Below are positions 1 through 7,471 of a stretch of 24,066 bases of DNA, piece after piece. Both the position numbers and the translations under genes were made by a program. Positions within the stretch are counted from its first letter, which is position 1. Every line of letters begins with the position of its first letter. The DNA is taken from positions 1-24,066 of the forward strand of contig JBEKBD010000034.1 of assembly GCA_050015575.1 (NCBI GenBank), read 5' to 3'. The notes beneath the pieces are model-generated. The model was not told where the DNA came from and ran no database searches. It was given only the letters and a program-made list of their open reading frames with translations. This DNA is from Roseiarcus sp050015575. Lineage in GTDB: Bacteria > Pseudomonadota > Alphaproteobacteria > Rhizobiales > Beijerinckiaceae.

Positions 1-67
1 GGGTCATGGGAAGAAGTGGTATGGCAGCATCGGCCGCGCGCGCATAGGGCGGCTTTGAAAGAGGTTT

Positions 68-1171
68 GTGGGTTTGGACGAGGACGACGACAAGAAGGGG
101 AAGTCCGGCCTGCTGCGCCGCTGGTTCACCGGCGGCGAGGCGGCGACTGCGCCCCTCGATCTCGCGCTTCCGGCTGAGCAGGAGGCCTTGCTGCCAGCCG
201 GAGCGGCCGCTTCGGGCCTCGCCCCGGCCGCTCCGGCGCCGAAACAAAGCTGGCTCCAGCGCCTTCGCCTAGGCCTCTCGCGCTCGTCAACGACCATCGC
301 GCGCGGCGTCACGGAGATTTTCACCAAGCGCAAGCTCGACGCGGCTTCTCTCGACGATCTTGAGGACGTTCTCATTCAGGCCGACCTCGGGCTCACTACA
401 GCGGCGCGCATTCGTGAGGCGGTCGGCCGGGGACGCTACGAGCGCGGGATCGATCCTGAAGAAGTGAAGCAGATCCTCGCTGAAGAGGTCGAGCGCGCGC
501 TTGATCCAGTCGCTCGCCCGTTGGTGATCGATCCGAACAAACGCCCGTTCGTAATCCTGGTCATCGGCGTCAACGGTTCGGGCAAGACGACGACCATCGG
601 CAAGCTGGCGGCCAAGTTCGCCGCCGAGGGGCTGAAGACGACGCTGGCGGCGGGCGACACCTTCCGCGCCGCCGCAATCGAACAGCTCGAGATTTGGGCG
701 GCGCGCGCCGGGGCGGAGATCGTCGCGCGCAAGCAGGGCGACGACGCGGCGGGCCTGGCGTTCGAAGCCCTGAGCCGCGCGCGCGCCGCGGGCGCCGACG
801 TTCTGCTGATCGACACCGCCGGGCGGCTGCAGAACCGCGCCGAGCTGATGAGCGAACTGGAGAAGATCGTCCGCGTGCTGAAGAAGGTCGACGCGGAAGC
901 GCCGCACGCGACGCTGCTGGTGCTCGACGCCACCGTCGGGCAGAACGCGCTGAGCCAGGTCGAGCTCTTCGGCCGCGCCGCCGGGGTCACCGGCCTCGTC
1001 ATGACCAAGCTCGACGGCACGGCGCGCGGCGGCATTCTCGTCGCCATCGCCGAGAAATTCGGCCTGCCCGTGCATTTCATCGGCGTCGGCGAAGGCGTCG
1101 ACGATCTCGAACCCTTCGCCGCCCGCGACTTCGCCGAAGCGATCGCCGGCGTCGAGCGGGAGGAGGGGTGA
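68..1171 (+). CDS. ftsY: FtsY, signal recognition particle receptor GTPase
   Basis: FtsY docks the SRP-ribosome complex at the inner membrane and hydrolyses GTP to hand nascent membrane proteins to the translocon. The 367-residue product has a charged, variable N-terminal region (about 1-75), a helical N domain (about 80-150), and the NG GTPase domain. Visible motifs are the P-loop GVNGSGKTTTIGKLA (about residue 166), DTFRAAA, DTAGR, and TKLDGTARGG near the C-terminus, in the normal SRP-GTPase order. The start is taken as GTG at 68; a TTG at 74 in the same frame is better spaced (9 nt) from the purine-rich GAAAGAGG at 57-64, so the true start may be two codons later. The yciB gene follows, an arrangement common in Hyphomicrobiales. 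Identity is very secure. Confidence 0.97.
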   Translation: MGLDEDDDKKGKSGLLRRWFTGGEAATAPLDLALPAEQEALLPAGAAASGLAPAAPAPKQSWLQRLRLGLSRSSTTIARGVTEIFTKRKLDAASLDDLEDVLIQADLGLTTAARIREAVGRGRYERGIDPEEVKQILAEEVERALDPVARPLVIDPNKRPFVILVIGVNGSGKTTTIGKLAAKFAAEGLKTTLAAGDTFRAAAIEQLEIWAARAGAEIVARKQGDDAAGLAFEALSRARAAGADVLLIDTAGRLQNRAELMSELEKIVRVLKKVDAEAPHATLLVLDATVGQNALSQVELFGRAAGVTGLVMTKLDGTARGGILVAIAEKFGLPVHFIGVGEGVDDLEPFAARDFAEAIAGVEREEG

Positions 1172-1197
1172 CGGCGATGGCCGGATACGTTAAGCGC

Positions 1198-1338
1198 CGT
1201 CATGGCCGGGCTTGTCCCGGCCATCCACGCGGCGAAGTCCCGCGTGGTTTCCAGAGCTACGCTGAAAGCGCGCGACCTGTTTCTTAGCCGGGCGGCGGTT
1301 GGACGGCATGGATGGCCGGGACAAGCCCGGCCATGGCG
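1198..1338. repeat. Paired inverted intergenic palindromes (ftsY-yciB)
   Basis: A 32-nt palindromic unit at 1198-1229 (core ATGGCCGGGCTTGTCCCGGC) is present again in reverse complement at 1307-1338 with only two mismatches (positions 1308 and 1336). The copies are separated by about 77 nt, so the whole can fold as one long cruciform. Each copy is itself a hairpin. A further perfect 8-bp inverted repeat, CCACGCGG (1225-1232) and CCGCGTGG (1240-1247), abuts the left copy. From memory, this core is a high-copy intergenic repeat in Bradyrhizobium-, Rhodopseudomonas- and Methylocystis-like genomes; that was not searched. There is no coding capacity, and a REP/MITE-like non-autonomous element is the simplest reading. 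It may also act on the 3' end of the ftsY transcript. Confidence 0.8.
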
Positions 1339-1406
1339 AGCCGCGGCCTCCGAACATTGGCGCGACTCGTGATTGGTGCATATTTGCGAACAGAGGAAAT
1401 TGTGCG

Positions 1407-2006
1407 ATGACGAACCCGCCCGCCGCGCCGGTCAGGCCCAAGGCGCTCAATCCCTGGCTCAAGTTCACACTCGAGCTGGGGCCGTTGGCGTTGTTCTTCA
1501 TCGTCTACGGCAGGCTCGGCATCTTCGCCGCCACCGGCGTGCTGATGGCCGCCGTGGTCGTGACGCTCGTCGTTTCCTACGCGACGCTGCGCCGCTTCCC
1601 GATCATGCCGCTGGTGACCGCCGTGATCGTGATGATTTTCGGCTCGCTGACGCTGCTGCTGCACGACGAGACGCTGATCAAGATCAAGCCGACCGCGCTC
1701 TATCTATTGTTCGGCGGCGCGCTGTTCGTCGGCATGGCGATCAAGCGGCCGCTGTTGAAGATCCTGTTCGACGGCGCGCTGCGCGTCACCGAAGAGGGCT
1801 GGCGCCAGCTGACTTGGCGCTGGGCGTTCTTCTTTTTGGCGCTGGCCGCGCTCAACGAAATCGTCTGGCGCACCCAGACCACCGACCTCTGGGTGCAGTT
1901 CAAGACCTTCGGCTTTTTGCCGCTGACCCTGCTGTTCGCCTTCGCCCAGGCCCCGCTGATCATGCGTCACGAGGCCAAGGGCGAGGAAGCGAGCGAGGAT
2001 TTCTAG
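1407..2006 (+). CDS. yciB: YciB/IspZ-type inner membrane septation protein A
   Basis: The 199-residue product is almost entirely hydrophobic, with five or six membrane segments separated by short basic loops, which is the length and layout of YciB (also called IspZ or septation protein A). Typical features seen are the N-terminal NPWLKFTLELGPLALFF segment, the central IKPTALYLLFGGALFVG segment, and RWAFFFLALAALNEIVWR near residue 145. The family is implicated in cell-envelope synthesis and division, but its biochemical activity is not established. The ATG at 1407 is preferred over upstream in-frame starts because AGAGGA (1392-1397) sits 9 nt upstream and the preceding reading frame runs through the intergenic repeat. 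It lies 235 nt after ftsY on the same strand. Confidence 0.93.
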   Translation: MTNPPAAPVRPKALNPWLKFTLELGPLALFFIVYGRLGIFAATGVLMAAVVVTLVVSYATLRRFPIMPLVTAVIVMIFGSLTLLLHDETLIKIKPTALYLLFGGALFVGMAIKRPLLKILFDGALRVTEEGWRQLTWRWAFFFLALAALNEIVWRTQTTDLWVQFKTFGFLPLTLLFAFAQAPLIMRHEAKGEEASEDF

Positions 2007-2049
2007 GGGCGCGCCGCTTTAAGACGAGACTGATGATGCTCTTACCCGT

Positions 2050-2131
2050 GTCATTCCCGCGAAAGCGGGAATCCAGCGGGGAAAGGGCGCATCGGCCGTC
2101 GAGTCTGGATTCCCGCTTTCGCGGGAATGAC
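2050..2131. repeat. Palindromic intergenic element with 27-bp perfect inverted arms
   Basis: Arms at 2050-2076 and 2105-2131 are exact reverse complements over 27 nt, and each arm itself contains a palindrome (core ATTCCCGCGAAAGCGGGAAT). The 28-nt centre is not repeated. This is a textbook dispersed palindromic repeat of proteobacterial intergenic regions. It begins 43 nt after the yciB stop and has no T-run, so a role as mRNA 3'-end stabiliser is possible, but a rho-independent terminator is not supported. The adjoining bases 2135-2165 carry a second motif (GCGTGATGCGATC on the - strand) that I also recall as recurring between genes in rhizobial relatives. Confidence 0.85.
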
Positions 2132-2508
2132 ATCGTTGGCGATTCCACCCGATCGCATCACGCTCTAAGCGGTCGCTCACGAAAACCATGGCCTCAAAGG
2201 CCATCCTTACCGCATCGCGGGCATACCAAGAGATCGGCGTCCCCCCGGCGACGATTCGCCCATCGGGCCTAAAATGGCCGATGCGCGGGCGGGAGCGAGG
2301 CGGATTATGAGGTGATTGAGCAAGCCGTCGTCGAAGCCGCGATGCGACACAACGCTGATATCCAAGGTTACGGTGACAGTGCACTTAGCTGCCTTACGCG
2401 GACATGGCCTTACAGGGACTTGATACACCTTGCCGATTATCGATGCGCCCAATTCATTGGGTCCCGCGCCATCAAAGTAGCAATTCGGTTCACGTAACCC
2501 CGCAAACC
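2132..2508. other. Intergenic stretch with no supported gene
   Basis: Between the palindromic element and the small - strand gene I find no reading frame with credible start, ribosome site or family resemblance. Codons read on the - strand have mixed third positions, unlike the strongly GC-ending codons of the neighbouring genes. Two - strand frames give protein-like scraps (one containing CYFDGAGPNELGASIIGKVYQ, at about 2410-2480), which could be an eroded gene, but nothing identifies it. Confidence 0.4.
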
Positions 2509-2700
2509 CTAGCCCTTCGATGTCGCCCCTTTTCTCAAGACATAACGCAGCTTGTTGGCCGCGAGGCGATGGATGGACAGGCGGCTGGCCCAGGCGGGGG
2601 CCTGGAACGTGACTTCGGTTCCCGTGGCGACGTCCACGGCGGCGATGCGCAAAATGTCGCCGATGCGTTGCGTTTCGATGATGATTTCGTCCGCGGGCAT
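2509..2700 (-). CDS. Small conserved alphaproteobacterial protein (DUF6898-like)
   Basis: This 63-residue soluble protein begins MPADEIIIETQRIGDILRIAAVDVATGTEVTF and ends with a basic helix (AANKLRYVLRKG). The pattern of a short beta-rich N-terminus with TGTEV, an alanine/proline turn and a final LRYVLRK-like helix matches my recollection of a small uncharacterised alphaproteobacterial family (DUF6898). I am unsure of the accession. The start is the ATG at 2700, the only one that fits the conserved N-terminus. It is a lone gene on the - strand, convergent with yciB. It has no signal peptide or membrane segment. Function is unknown. Confidence 0.65.
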   Translation of the reverse strand: MPADEIIIETQRIGDILRIAAVDVATGTEVTFQAPAWASRLSIHRLAANKLRYVLRKGATSKG

Positions 2701-2970
2701 GGCCGATGGTAGGGATTCGCGCTTGCGCCGGCAAGGGAAGGCAGGAACGGGCTGGGGATGACGGCGGCGGCGTTGCGGCGCTCGCGTCTTTTTTCTTTCC
2801 GATAATCAGAATTCGTGGTAGTCTCCTCCTTGGTCGCCGGCTCCTCCCTCGCGCGCAAACCGCGCGCGGGAAGGTCGGCGACGCGAGAGCCGAGCGAGAA
2901 ACCAGCAAACGACGATTCCGCCCTTGACGCCCAACAACCCCTTGATATCTCTCGATTCGCCCAAGGGAAT

Positions 2971-3030
2971 CCTTGACAAGACTTGACGCGCCTTGACGAA
3001 ACTGGACGCAGCTTGACGCGCCTTGACGCC
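2971..3030. repeat. Tandem 10-bp TTGACGC array, six copies in helical phase
   Basis: TTGAC (once TGGAC) recurs at exact 10-nt spacing at 2973, 2983, 2993, 3003, 3013 and 3023, with consensus CCTTGACGCG. Outliers are at 3035 (TTGACG, shifted by 2) and further left at 2924 (TTGACG) and 2942 (TTGATA). The right edge is followed by a perfect 12-bp palindrome TCAAGCGCTTGA at 3042-3053 built from the same TTGA/TCAA half-sites. The array lies between the 3' end of htpG and the promoter side of the small gene at 2509-2700. Spacing equal to about one DNA turn would place all copies on one face of the helix. This could be a protein-binding array or simply slippage-generated repeat DNA. Confidence 0.75.
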
Positions 3031-3119
3031 GGGATTGACGGTCAAGCGCTTGAAGCCGCGCTCGGCGAGCGCGGCCCATGTGAAGCGGTTCGGTTCGCGG
3101 GGTTCGTTGCGGCGGCGAC

Positions 3120-3140
3120 GACGCGGCCGGCGGCCGCGTC
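3120..3140 (-). terminator. GC hairpin just downstream of htpG
   Basis: A perfect 9-bp stem, GACGCGGCC (3120-3128) with GGCCGCGTC (3132-3140) and a 3-nt loop, starts 10 nt after the htpG stop codon. No T-run follows on the - strand, so it is a possible transcript-end hairpin rather than a clear intrinsic terminator. Confidence 0.35.
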
Positions 3141-3150
3141 TGCAGTTCGC

Positions 3151-5058
3151 CTACGCCAGCGCCTTCTCCATCACCCGCCGCAGCCGCGCGGCGAAGGCGG
3201 GGGCGTCGTCCAACGGTTCGCCCTCGGCGAGGCGCGCTTCGTCGTAGATCAGCCACGCCGCGTCCTCGACCAGCGTCTTGTCCGGCTCGGCGGCGAAGCG
3301 GCGCGCCAGCGCGCGAATCAGCGGATGGCTGGCGTTGACTTCGAACGCCGGCTTGGTGCGCTCGCTCAAGCGCCCGTGCGCGGCGAGCATCTTTTCCAAT
3401 TGCCGGTCGGGCGCGAACTCCGGCGCCACCAGGCAGGCGAGGCTGTCGGTCAGGCGGTCGGAAGCGCGCGCCTCGGCGATCTCGCTCTCCAGCGTCTGCT
3501 TGAAGAAGGCGATCAGCGTCGCGACCTCGGCGGAAGTCTCGGCAGGCGGCGGCGCGCCCTCCTTCAAGGGAATCGCCTTGATGTCGGCGACGCCTTGGGC
3601 GACCGACTTGAACGGCTTGCCCTCGTAGCCGACCGCGCTGGAAACCCAGAACGGATCGACGGGATCGGCGAGCAGCAGGACTTCGACGCCGCGGGCGCGA
3701 AAACCTTCGAGCTGCGGGCTGGCGGCGAGGCGCTTGGCGTCCTCGCCGGTGAGGTAATAGATCGCGGTCTGGTTCTCCTTGAGCGCGCCGACGTAAGCGG
3801 CGAGCGTGCGGTCGCCGTTCGGGTGCGCCGTGGTGGAAAAGCGCGCGAGCTTGTACAGCGCGTCGCGGCGCTCCGGGTCTTCGTAGAGGCCCTCCTTGAT
3901 CACCGCGCCGAAATGCTCCCACACCTTGGCGAACTTCTCCGTTTCGCTTTCGGCGAGCTTGGTCAGCTCCTGCACCAGGCGGTTGGTCAGCCCCTTGCGG
4001 ATCGCGGCGAAGACGGCGCTCTGCTGGATCATTTCGCGCGAGACGTTGAGCGGCAGGTCGTTGGAGTCGACGACCAGCCTGAAGAAGCGCAGCCAACCCG
4101 GCACCAGGTCCGCGTCCTCAGTGATCAGCACGCGCCGGACGTAGAGCTTGTTGCGGCTCTTGCGCGCGGGGTCGAACAGGTCGAACGGGCGCGAACCGGG
4201 GATGAACGCCAGCGCCGAATATTCGTGCCGTCCCTCGGCGCGCCAGTGGACGGTCAAGGCGGGCTCGTCGAATTGGCCGGAGAGGCTGCGATAGAACTCT
4301 GCGTATTGCTCGGCAGTGACCTCGCTCTTCGGCTTGGCCCAGATCGCCGCGCCGTCGGCGACGCGGCGCGGCTCGGCGCCCGGCTTGTCGACGAGGTCGA
4401 TCGGCACGGCGACCGCGCCGGAATGTTCGCGCACGATCCGCTCGAGCCGATGCGGCTCCAGGTATTCGTGCGAGGCGTCGTTGAGATGCAGGACGACGCG
4501 GGCGCCGCGCGCGGGCGCTTCATCCAGCGGCAGCGGCGAGATCGTGAAGGCGCCCTTGCCGTCGGACGACCAGCGCCAGGCTTCGCCGGCGCCCGCGCGC
4601 CGGGTCTCGACCACGACTTCGTCGGCGACCATGAAGGACGAATAGAAACCGATGCCGAACTGGCCGATGATGTTGGCCGCTTCTCTTTCGGCGTCCTCCG
4701 CGGCGAGCCGATCGAGGAAGGCGCGCGTGCCCGAGCGGGCGATGGTGCCGAGCGCGTCGACCAGCTCCTCGCGGCTCATGCCGACGCCGTTGTCGTTGAA
4801 GCCGATCGTCTTGGCTTCCGGATCGATGGCGATCTCGATGACGAACGGCCCGCCGCCTTCGATCAACTCGGGCTTGCCGATCGCCTGGTAGCGCAGCTTC
4901 TCGCACGCGTCGGCGGCGTTGGAGACCAATTCGCGCACGAAGATGTCGCGGTCCGAGTAGACCGAGTGGACCATCAGGTGCAGCAGTCGCGAAACGTCGG
5001 CCGCGAAGCTCTGCGTTTTCGTCTCGTCGCTCGCCTGGGAAGGGACGTCGGCAGTCAC
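3151..5058 (-). CDS. htpG: HtpG, Hsp90-family molecular chaperone
   Basis: HtpG is the cytoplasmic bacterial Hsp90, an ATP-dependent chaperone of late folding intermediates. The 635-residue product matches the family length. The N-terminal GHKL ATPase domain shows FVRELVSNAADACEKLRY (ATP-site Glu and Asn), DNGVGM and GQFGIGFYS. The middle domain includes LYVRRVLI (the conserved LYVRRV segment) and PLNVSREMIQQ, and a C-terminal dimerisation domain follows. The start is taken as GTG at 5058 (peptide VTADVPSQ), preceded by GAGG about 6 nt upstream; the longer open frame to 5130 adds an arginine/proline-rich tail not typical of HtpG. It is transcribed alone. The 114 nt between its start and the upstream terminator must hold its promoter, but I see no clear sigma-32 box. 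Confidence 0.96.
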   Translation of the reverse strand: MTADVPSQASDETKTQSFAADVSRLLHLMVHSVYSDRDIFVRELVSNAADACEKLRYQAIGKPELIEGGGPFVIEIAIDPEAKTIGFNDNGVGMSREELVDALGTIARSGTRAFLDRLAAEDAEREAANIIGQFGIGFYSSFMVADEVVVETRRAGAGEAWRWSSDGKGAFTISPLPLDEAPARGARVVLHLNDASHEYLEPHRLERIVREHSGAVAVPIDLVDKPGAEPRRVADGAAIWAKPKSEVTAEQYAEFYRSLSGQFDEPALTVHWRAEGRHEYSALAFIPGSRPFDLFDPARKSRNKLYVRRVLITEDADLVPGWLRFFRLVVDSNDLPLNVSREMIQQSAVFAAIRKGLTNRLVQELTKLAESETEKFAKVWEHFGAVIKEGLYEDPERRDALYKLARFSTTAHPNGDRTLAAYVGALKENQTAIYYLTGEDAKRLAASPQLEGFRARGVEVLLLADPVDPFWVSSAVGYEGKPFKSVAQGVADIKAIPLKEGAPPPAETSAEVATLIAFFKQTLESEIAEARASDRLTDSLACLVAPEFAPDRQLEKMLAAHGRLSERTKPAFEVNASHPLIRALARRFAAEPDKTLVEDAAWLIYDEARLAEGEPLDDAPAFAARLRRVMEKALA

Positions 5059-5172
5059 GTTCGCCTCATGAAAAGCGCAATCCCGCGCCGGGCCGCCCGG
5101 CGGGCGCCGGCGGCGCTGATATCGCCGCAAAAGGGAGAGGTTTCAAGTCGGCGGCCGAACGCCGGTCGAGGC

Positions 5173-5213
5173 AAAAAAAAGCGGATCGGCTGGGAGGGGG
5201 CCCGCCGATCCGC
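5173..5213 (-). terminator. Rho-independent terminator of the carboxypeptidase gene
   Basis: The perfect 10-bp stem GCGGATCGGC (5181-5190) and GCCGATCCGC (5204-5213) has a 13-nt loop and is followed on the - strand by eight T residues (A-run 5173-5180 on +). It lies about 200 nt beyond the stop codon of the D,D-carboxypeptidase gene and separates that unit from htpG. A second, weaker inverted repeat CCGCTCGG/CCGAGCGG is at 5246-5253 and 5274-5281 within the same 3' region. The rest of 5059-5413 shows no gene. Confidence 0.88.
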
Positions 5214-5413
5214 TCGCCTGCGTGGCAATCATCTGGTCCGCGTCGCCGCTCGGGGGCTGGGGGGCAAAAAACACCGAGCGGAGCATCGAACCGAACCATC
5301 GCGGCTCGATTGTCTTTTGCCTGCCCGTTGCGGCGCCCGCTTGACGATAAACGGGCTAAACTAAGGCATTTTTCACGCCTTCGTGACGCCCCGAGGCGGC
5401 CGTGCGCGGCGAG

Positions 5414-6745
5414 CTATTGGGCCGACGCGGCGGGCGCGCGTCGGTCCTTGTTCTTGGCTGCGGCGAGTTTGGCGTGAGCGGCGGTCTTCAGGGACGCGGC
5501 GGCCTTGACGGGCTTGATCGGCCGCACTGCGCTCTGCAGCGCGAGCGGCGCGCTCTCGGGCGCCGCCCCCTCGACGGCCGAGGGCTTGTCCGCGGCGTAG
5601 GCGCTGGCGACCGATGGAGTCCCGCCGGCGGGGGCCTTTTCGAGCGGCCGCGCGGCCAGCACCGGGCCGTCCCACCCGGGCTTCGGCCCGACAAAAACAG
5701 GAACCGGATCGAAATGAACCGGCTGCGCGGCCATTTCGGCGGTCATTGGCGCCTTCGATCCGGCGATGGCGGCGAAGATCGTGTTGCGGCCGAACGGACC
5801 GCTCGGCGCAGGGGCGGCCTCTTCCTCTTCGGCGGCGACGATGGCGGCGTGGTTGCGGCGCGAGCAAATTTCCGGGCGCATGTCGGGCGCCGAGTGCGCG
5901 CTCGACGGGGGAAGGTTCTCCAGCGGCCCTTCGCCGCCGCCCGCATGGGCGAAACCGCGATCGAACAAATGCGCCGCCTCGATCGTGCGATCTCGCGCCG
6001 AGGCGAAGCCGAGGACGACGACGATCAGTCGTTTTCCGCCCTGGGTTGCGCTCGCCACGACGTTGAACCCGGCGGGGCAGGTGAAGCCGGTCTTCATGCC
6101 GTCGGCGCCGGGATAGCGGCCGAGCAAGCCGTTGTGGTTGAGAATGATCTCGTCGCCGAGCTGAAGCGCGCCGATGCCGAAGAGATCGGCGTGCTCGGGA
6201 AAATCCTTGAGCAGCGCGCGCCCGATCATCGCCATGTCGCGCGCCGAGGACACATGCGCCGGATCGTGCAGGCCGTTCGGATTGACGAAATGCGATTCCT
6301 TGAGACCGAGGCGCCGAGCCGTTGCGTTCATCTCGTCGGCGAAGGCTTCGACCGACCCAGAGAGGCTTTCGGCGACCATCACCGCCACGTCATTGGGCGA
6401 TTTGACCATCAGCATTTTAAGCGCGTTGTCGAGGGTGACTTCGACGCCGGGGCGAAAGCCCATTTTCGAAGCGGGCATATTCGCCGCCCGAGCCGACATC
6501 GTCAGCGGCGTATCGAGCGTCAAACGGCCGTCGCGCACCGCCTGCAATGCGACATAGACCGTCATCAGCTTGGTCAGCGAGGCCGGATACCAGGGCGCGG
6601 TCGCGTCGCGCTCGAACAGCGTCTCGCCGCTGTCGACGTCGACGACCAGCTCCGGCGTCGCCCACGCCTGAGCGGCGCCGAGCGCCAGCGCGCAGGCCAG
6701 AGCTGCGGCCCGCAGTCGATTGGTCGAAGTCGCCGTCAACGCCAT
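5414..6745 (-). CDS. D-alanyl-D-alanine carboxypeptidase (S11 family penicillin-binding protein)
   Basis: This is a periplasmic serine peptidase that trims the terminal D-Ala from peptidoglycan pentapeptides. The 443-residue product starts with an Arg-containing signal peptide (about 1-29, ending AAQAWA). The catalytic motifs are complete: SLTK (Ser56, Lys59), SPN (Ser116-Asn118) and KTG (218-220). The catalytic domain ends near residue 285. The remaining 150 or so residues form a low-complexity Ala/Pro/Lys extension, with no recognisable PBP5 C-terminal beta domain or amphipathic membrane anchor. The ATG at 6745 is chosen because GGAGA lies 10 nt upstream and the signal peptide begins there; the frame is open to 6799. 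It is monocistronic, ending at the strong terminator 5173-5213. Confidence 0.93.
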   Translation of the reverse strand: MALTATSTNRLRAAALACALALGAAQAWATPELVVDVDSGETLFERDATAPWYPASLTKLMTVYVALQAVRDGRLTLDTPLTMSARAANMPASKMGFRPGVEVTLDNALKMLMVKSPNDVAVMVAESLSGSVEAFADEMNATARRLGLKESHFVNPNGLHDPAHVSSARDMAMIGRALLKDFPEHADLFGIGALQLGDEIILNHNGLLGRYPGADGMKTGFTCPAGFNVVASATQGGKRLIVVVLGFASARDRTIEAAHLFDRGFAHAGGGEGPLENLPPSSAHSAPDMRPEICSRRNHAAIVAAEEEEAAPAPSGPFGRNTIFAAIAGSKAPMTAEMAAQPVHFDPVPVFVGPKPGWDGPVLAARPLEKAPAGGTPSVASAYAADKPSAVEGAAPESAPLALQSAVRPIKPVKAAASLKTAAHAKLAAAKNKDRRAPAASAQ

Positions 6746-6859
6746 CGCTCGAAGCTCTCCGCGATTCGCCCGCGCTCGTTCGGCGCGGGGCGGGCGCAAC
6801 AGCGCGCTACCTCAGTAAAGAATATCGCGCGCGATCTCAAGCCGCGCGAAAGCGAGCGA

Positions 6860-7471
6860 TCACACGACATGAAAATGTTGGCGATGCTGGGGCGGCGCGT
6901 CGCCTTGCGGAGGAAAAACCATCGCCAGCAGGTCGGCGCAGCGCCCCGCCGCGTCGGTCAGCGCCTCGGTCGAACCGCGGTCGCGCAAGTCGGCGGTGAG
7001 CGCGTCGACCAGCCCCTGCCATTGGCTTTGGGCGATCGCCTGCGCGGCGCCTTCCGCGGCAACGACGCGCGCATAGCGCTCGGCTAGAGAGACGTAAATG
7101 AGCACGCCGCTGCGCTCGCCGGCGTGATCGAGCCCGCGCACTGCAAACTCGACCAGCGCGGCGCGATGGGCGTTGGCGCGCCGCACGCGCAGCGGCGTCA
7201 GCTCGAGGCGCAGCGGGGTCAGCGACAGGATTGCGGTCGCCACGAAGCATATGGCGAGTTGCGCGAGGAAGATGCGCTGCGCCGAAAGCTGGGTGAAGAC
7301 GATCAGCGGCCAGGGGGCGATCAACCCCATGAGTCCGCTCCACCCCAGCGCCGCCAATTCGTAATGGCCGGAAGCGCGCGCCAGCACGCAAACGATCGGC
7401 GCGCGCGTGCGCTGCTGAGCGGCGGCGAAGGCCGCTTCGATATTCGCCTGTTGGCGCGGGTCGACCGACAT
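6860..7471 (-). CDS. Second TPM-domain membrane protein of the lemA operon
   Basis: The 203-residue product starts MSVDPRQQANIEAAFAAAQQ and contains RAPIVCVLARASGHYE, two hydrophobic segments (about 43-90, including LIVFTQLSAQRIFLAQLAICFVATAILSL), then a soluble part with GVLIYVSLAERYARVVAAEG. This resembles the reduced TPM-domain proteins (YgcG relatives) that follow LemA and a full TPM protein in many alphaproteobacteria. Its ATG at 7471 shares a base with the TGA of the upstream TPM gene (TGATG), which implies translational coupling. The frame is open further upstream, but that part is an arginine-rich shadow of the glycine tail of the upstream gene. Function is unknown; membrane or envelope location is likely. 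Confidence 0.85.
   Translation of the reverse strand: MSVDPRQQANIEAAFAAAQQRTRAPIVCVLARASGHYELAALGWSGLMGLIAPWPLIVFTQLSAQRIFLAQLAICFVATAILSLTPLRLELTPLRVRRANAHRAALVEFAVRGLDHAGERSGVLIYVSLAERYARVVAAEGAAQAIAQSQWQGLVDALTADLRDRGSTEALTDAAGRCADLLAMVFPPQGDAPPQHRQHFHVV

Noticed and set aside
2..58. Open frame at the left edge ending in TGA at 56-58, possible tail of an upstream gene (mtaB is often next to ftsY).
   Set aside because: Eighteen residues are too few to identify and the sequence does not clearly match the expected C-terminus.
2189..2317. A roughly 42-codon + strand frame beginning MASKAILTAS.
   Set aside because: No ribosome site, no recognisable family, and it lies in repeat-rich intergenic DNA.
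2971..3030. CRISPR array.
   Set aside because: The repeats are 10 bp long with almost no spacer; CRISPR repeats are longer and separated by unique spacers.
2806..3045. A - strand frame through the decamer array giving a repeated VKARQ peptide.
   Set aside because: The peptide periodicity follows from the 10-bp DNA repeat; no ribosome site or family match.
2207..4096. A 629-residue open frame on the - strand.
   Set aside because: Its upstream two thirds is an out-of-frame, Arg/Pro-rich shadow of htpG; only a scrap near 2410-2480 looks protein-like.
5066..5299. A 77-residue - strand frame upstream of htpG.
   Set aside because: It runs through the intrinsic terminator hairpin and has no protein-like character.
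2983..5364. A 793-residue open frame on the + strand.
   Set aside because: It is the antisense shadow of htpG, produced by GC-rich codons; htpG has all family motifs.
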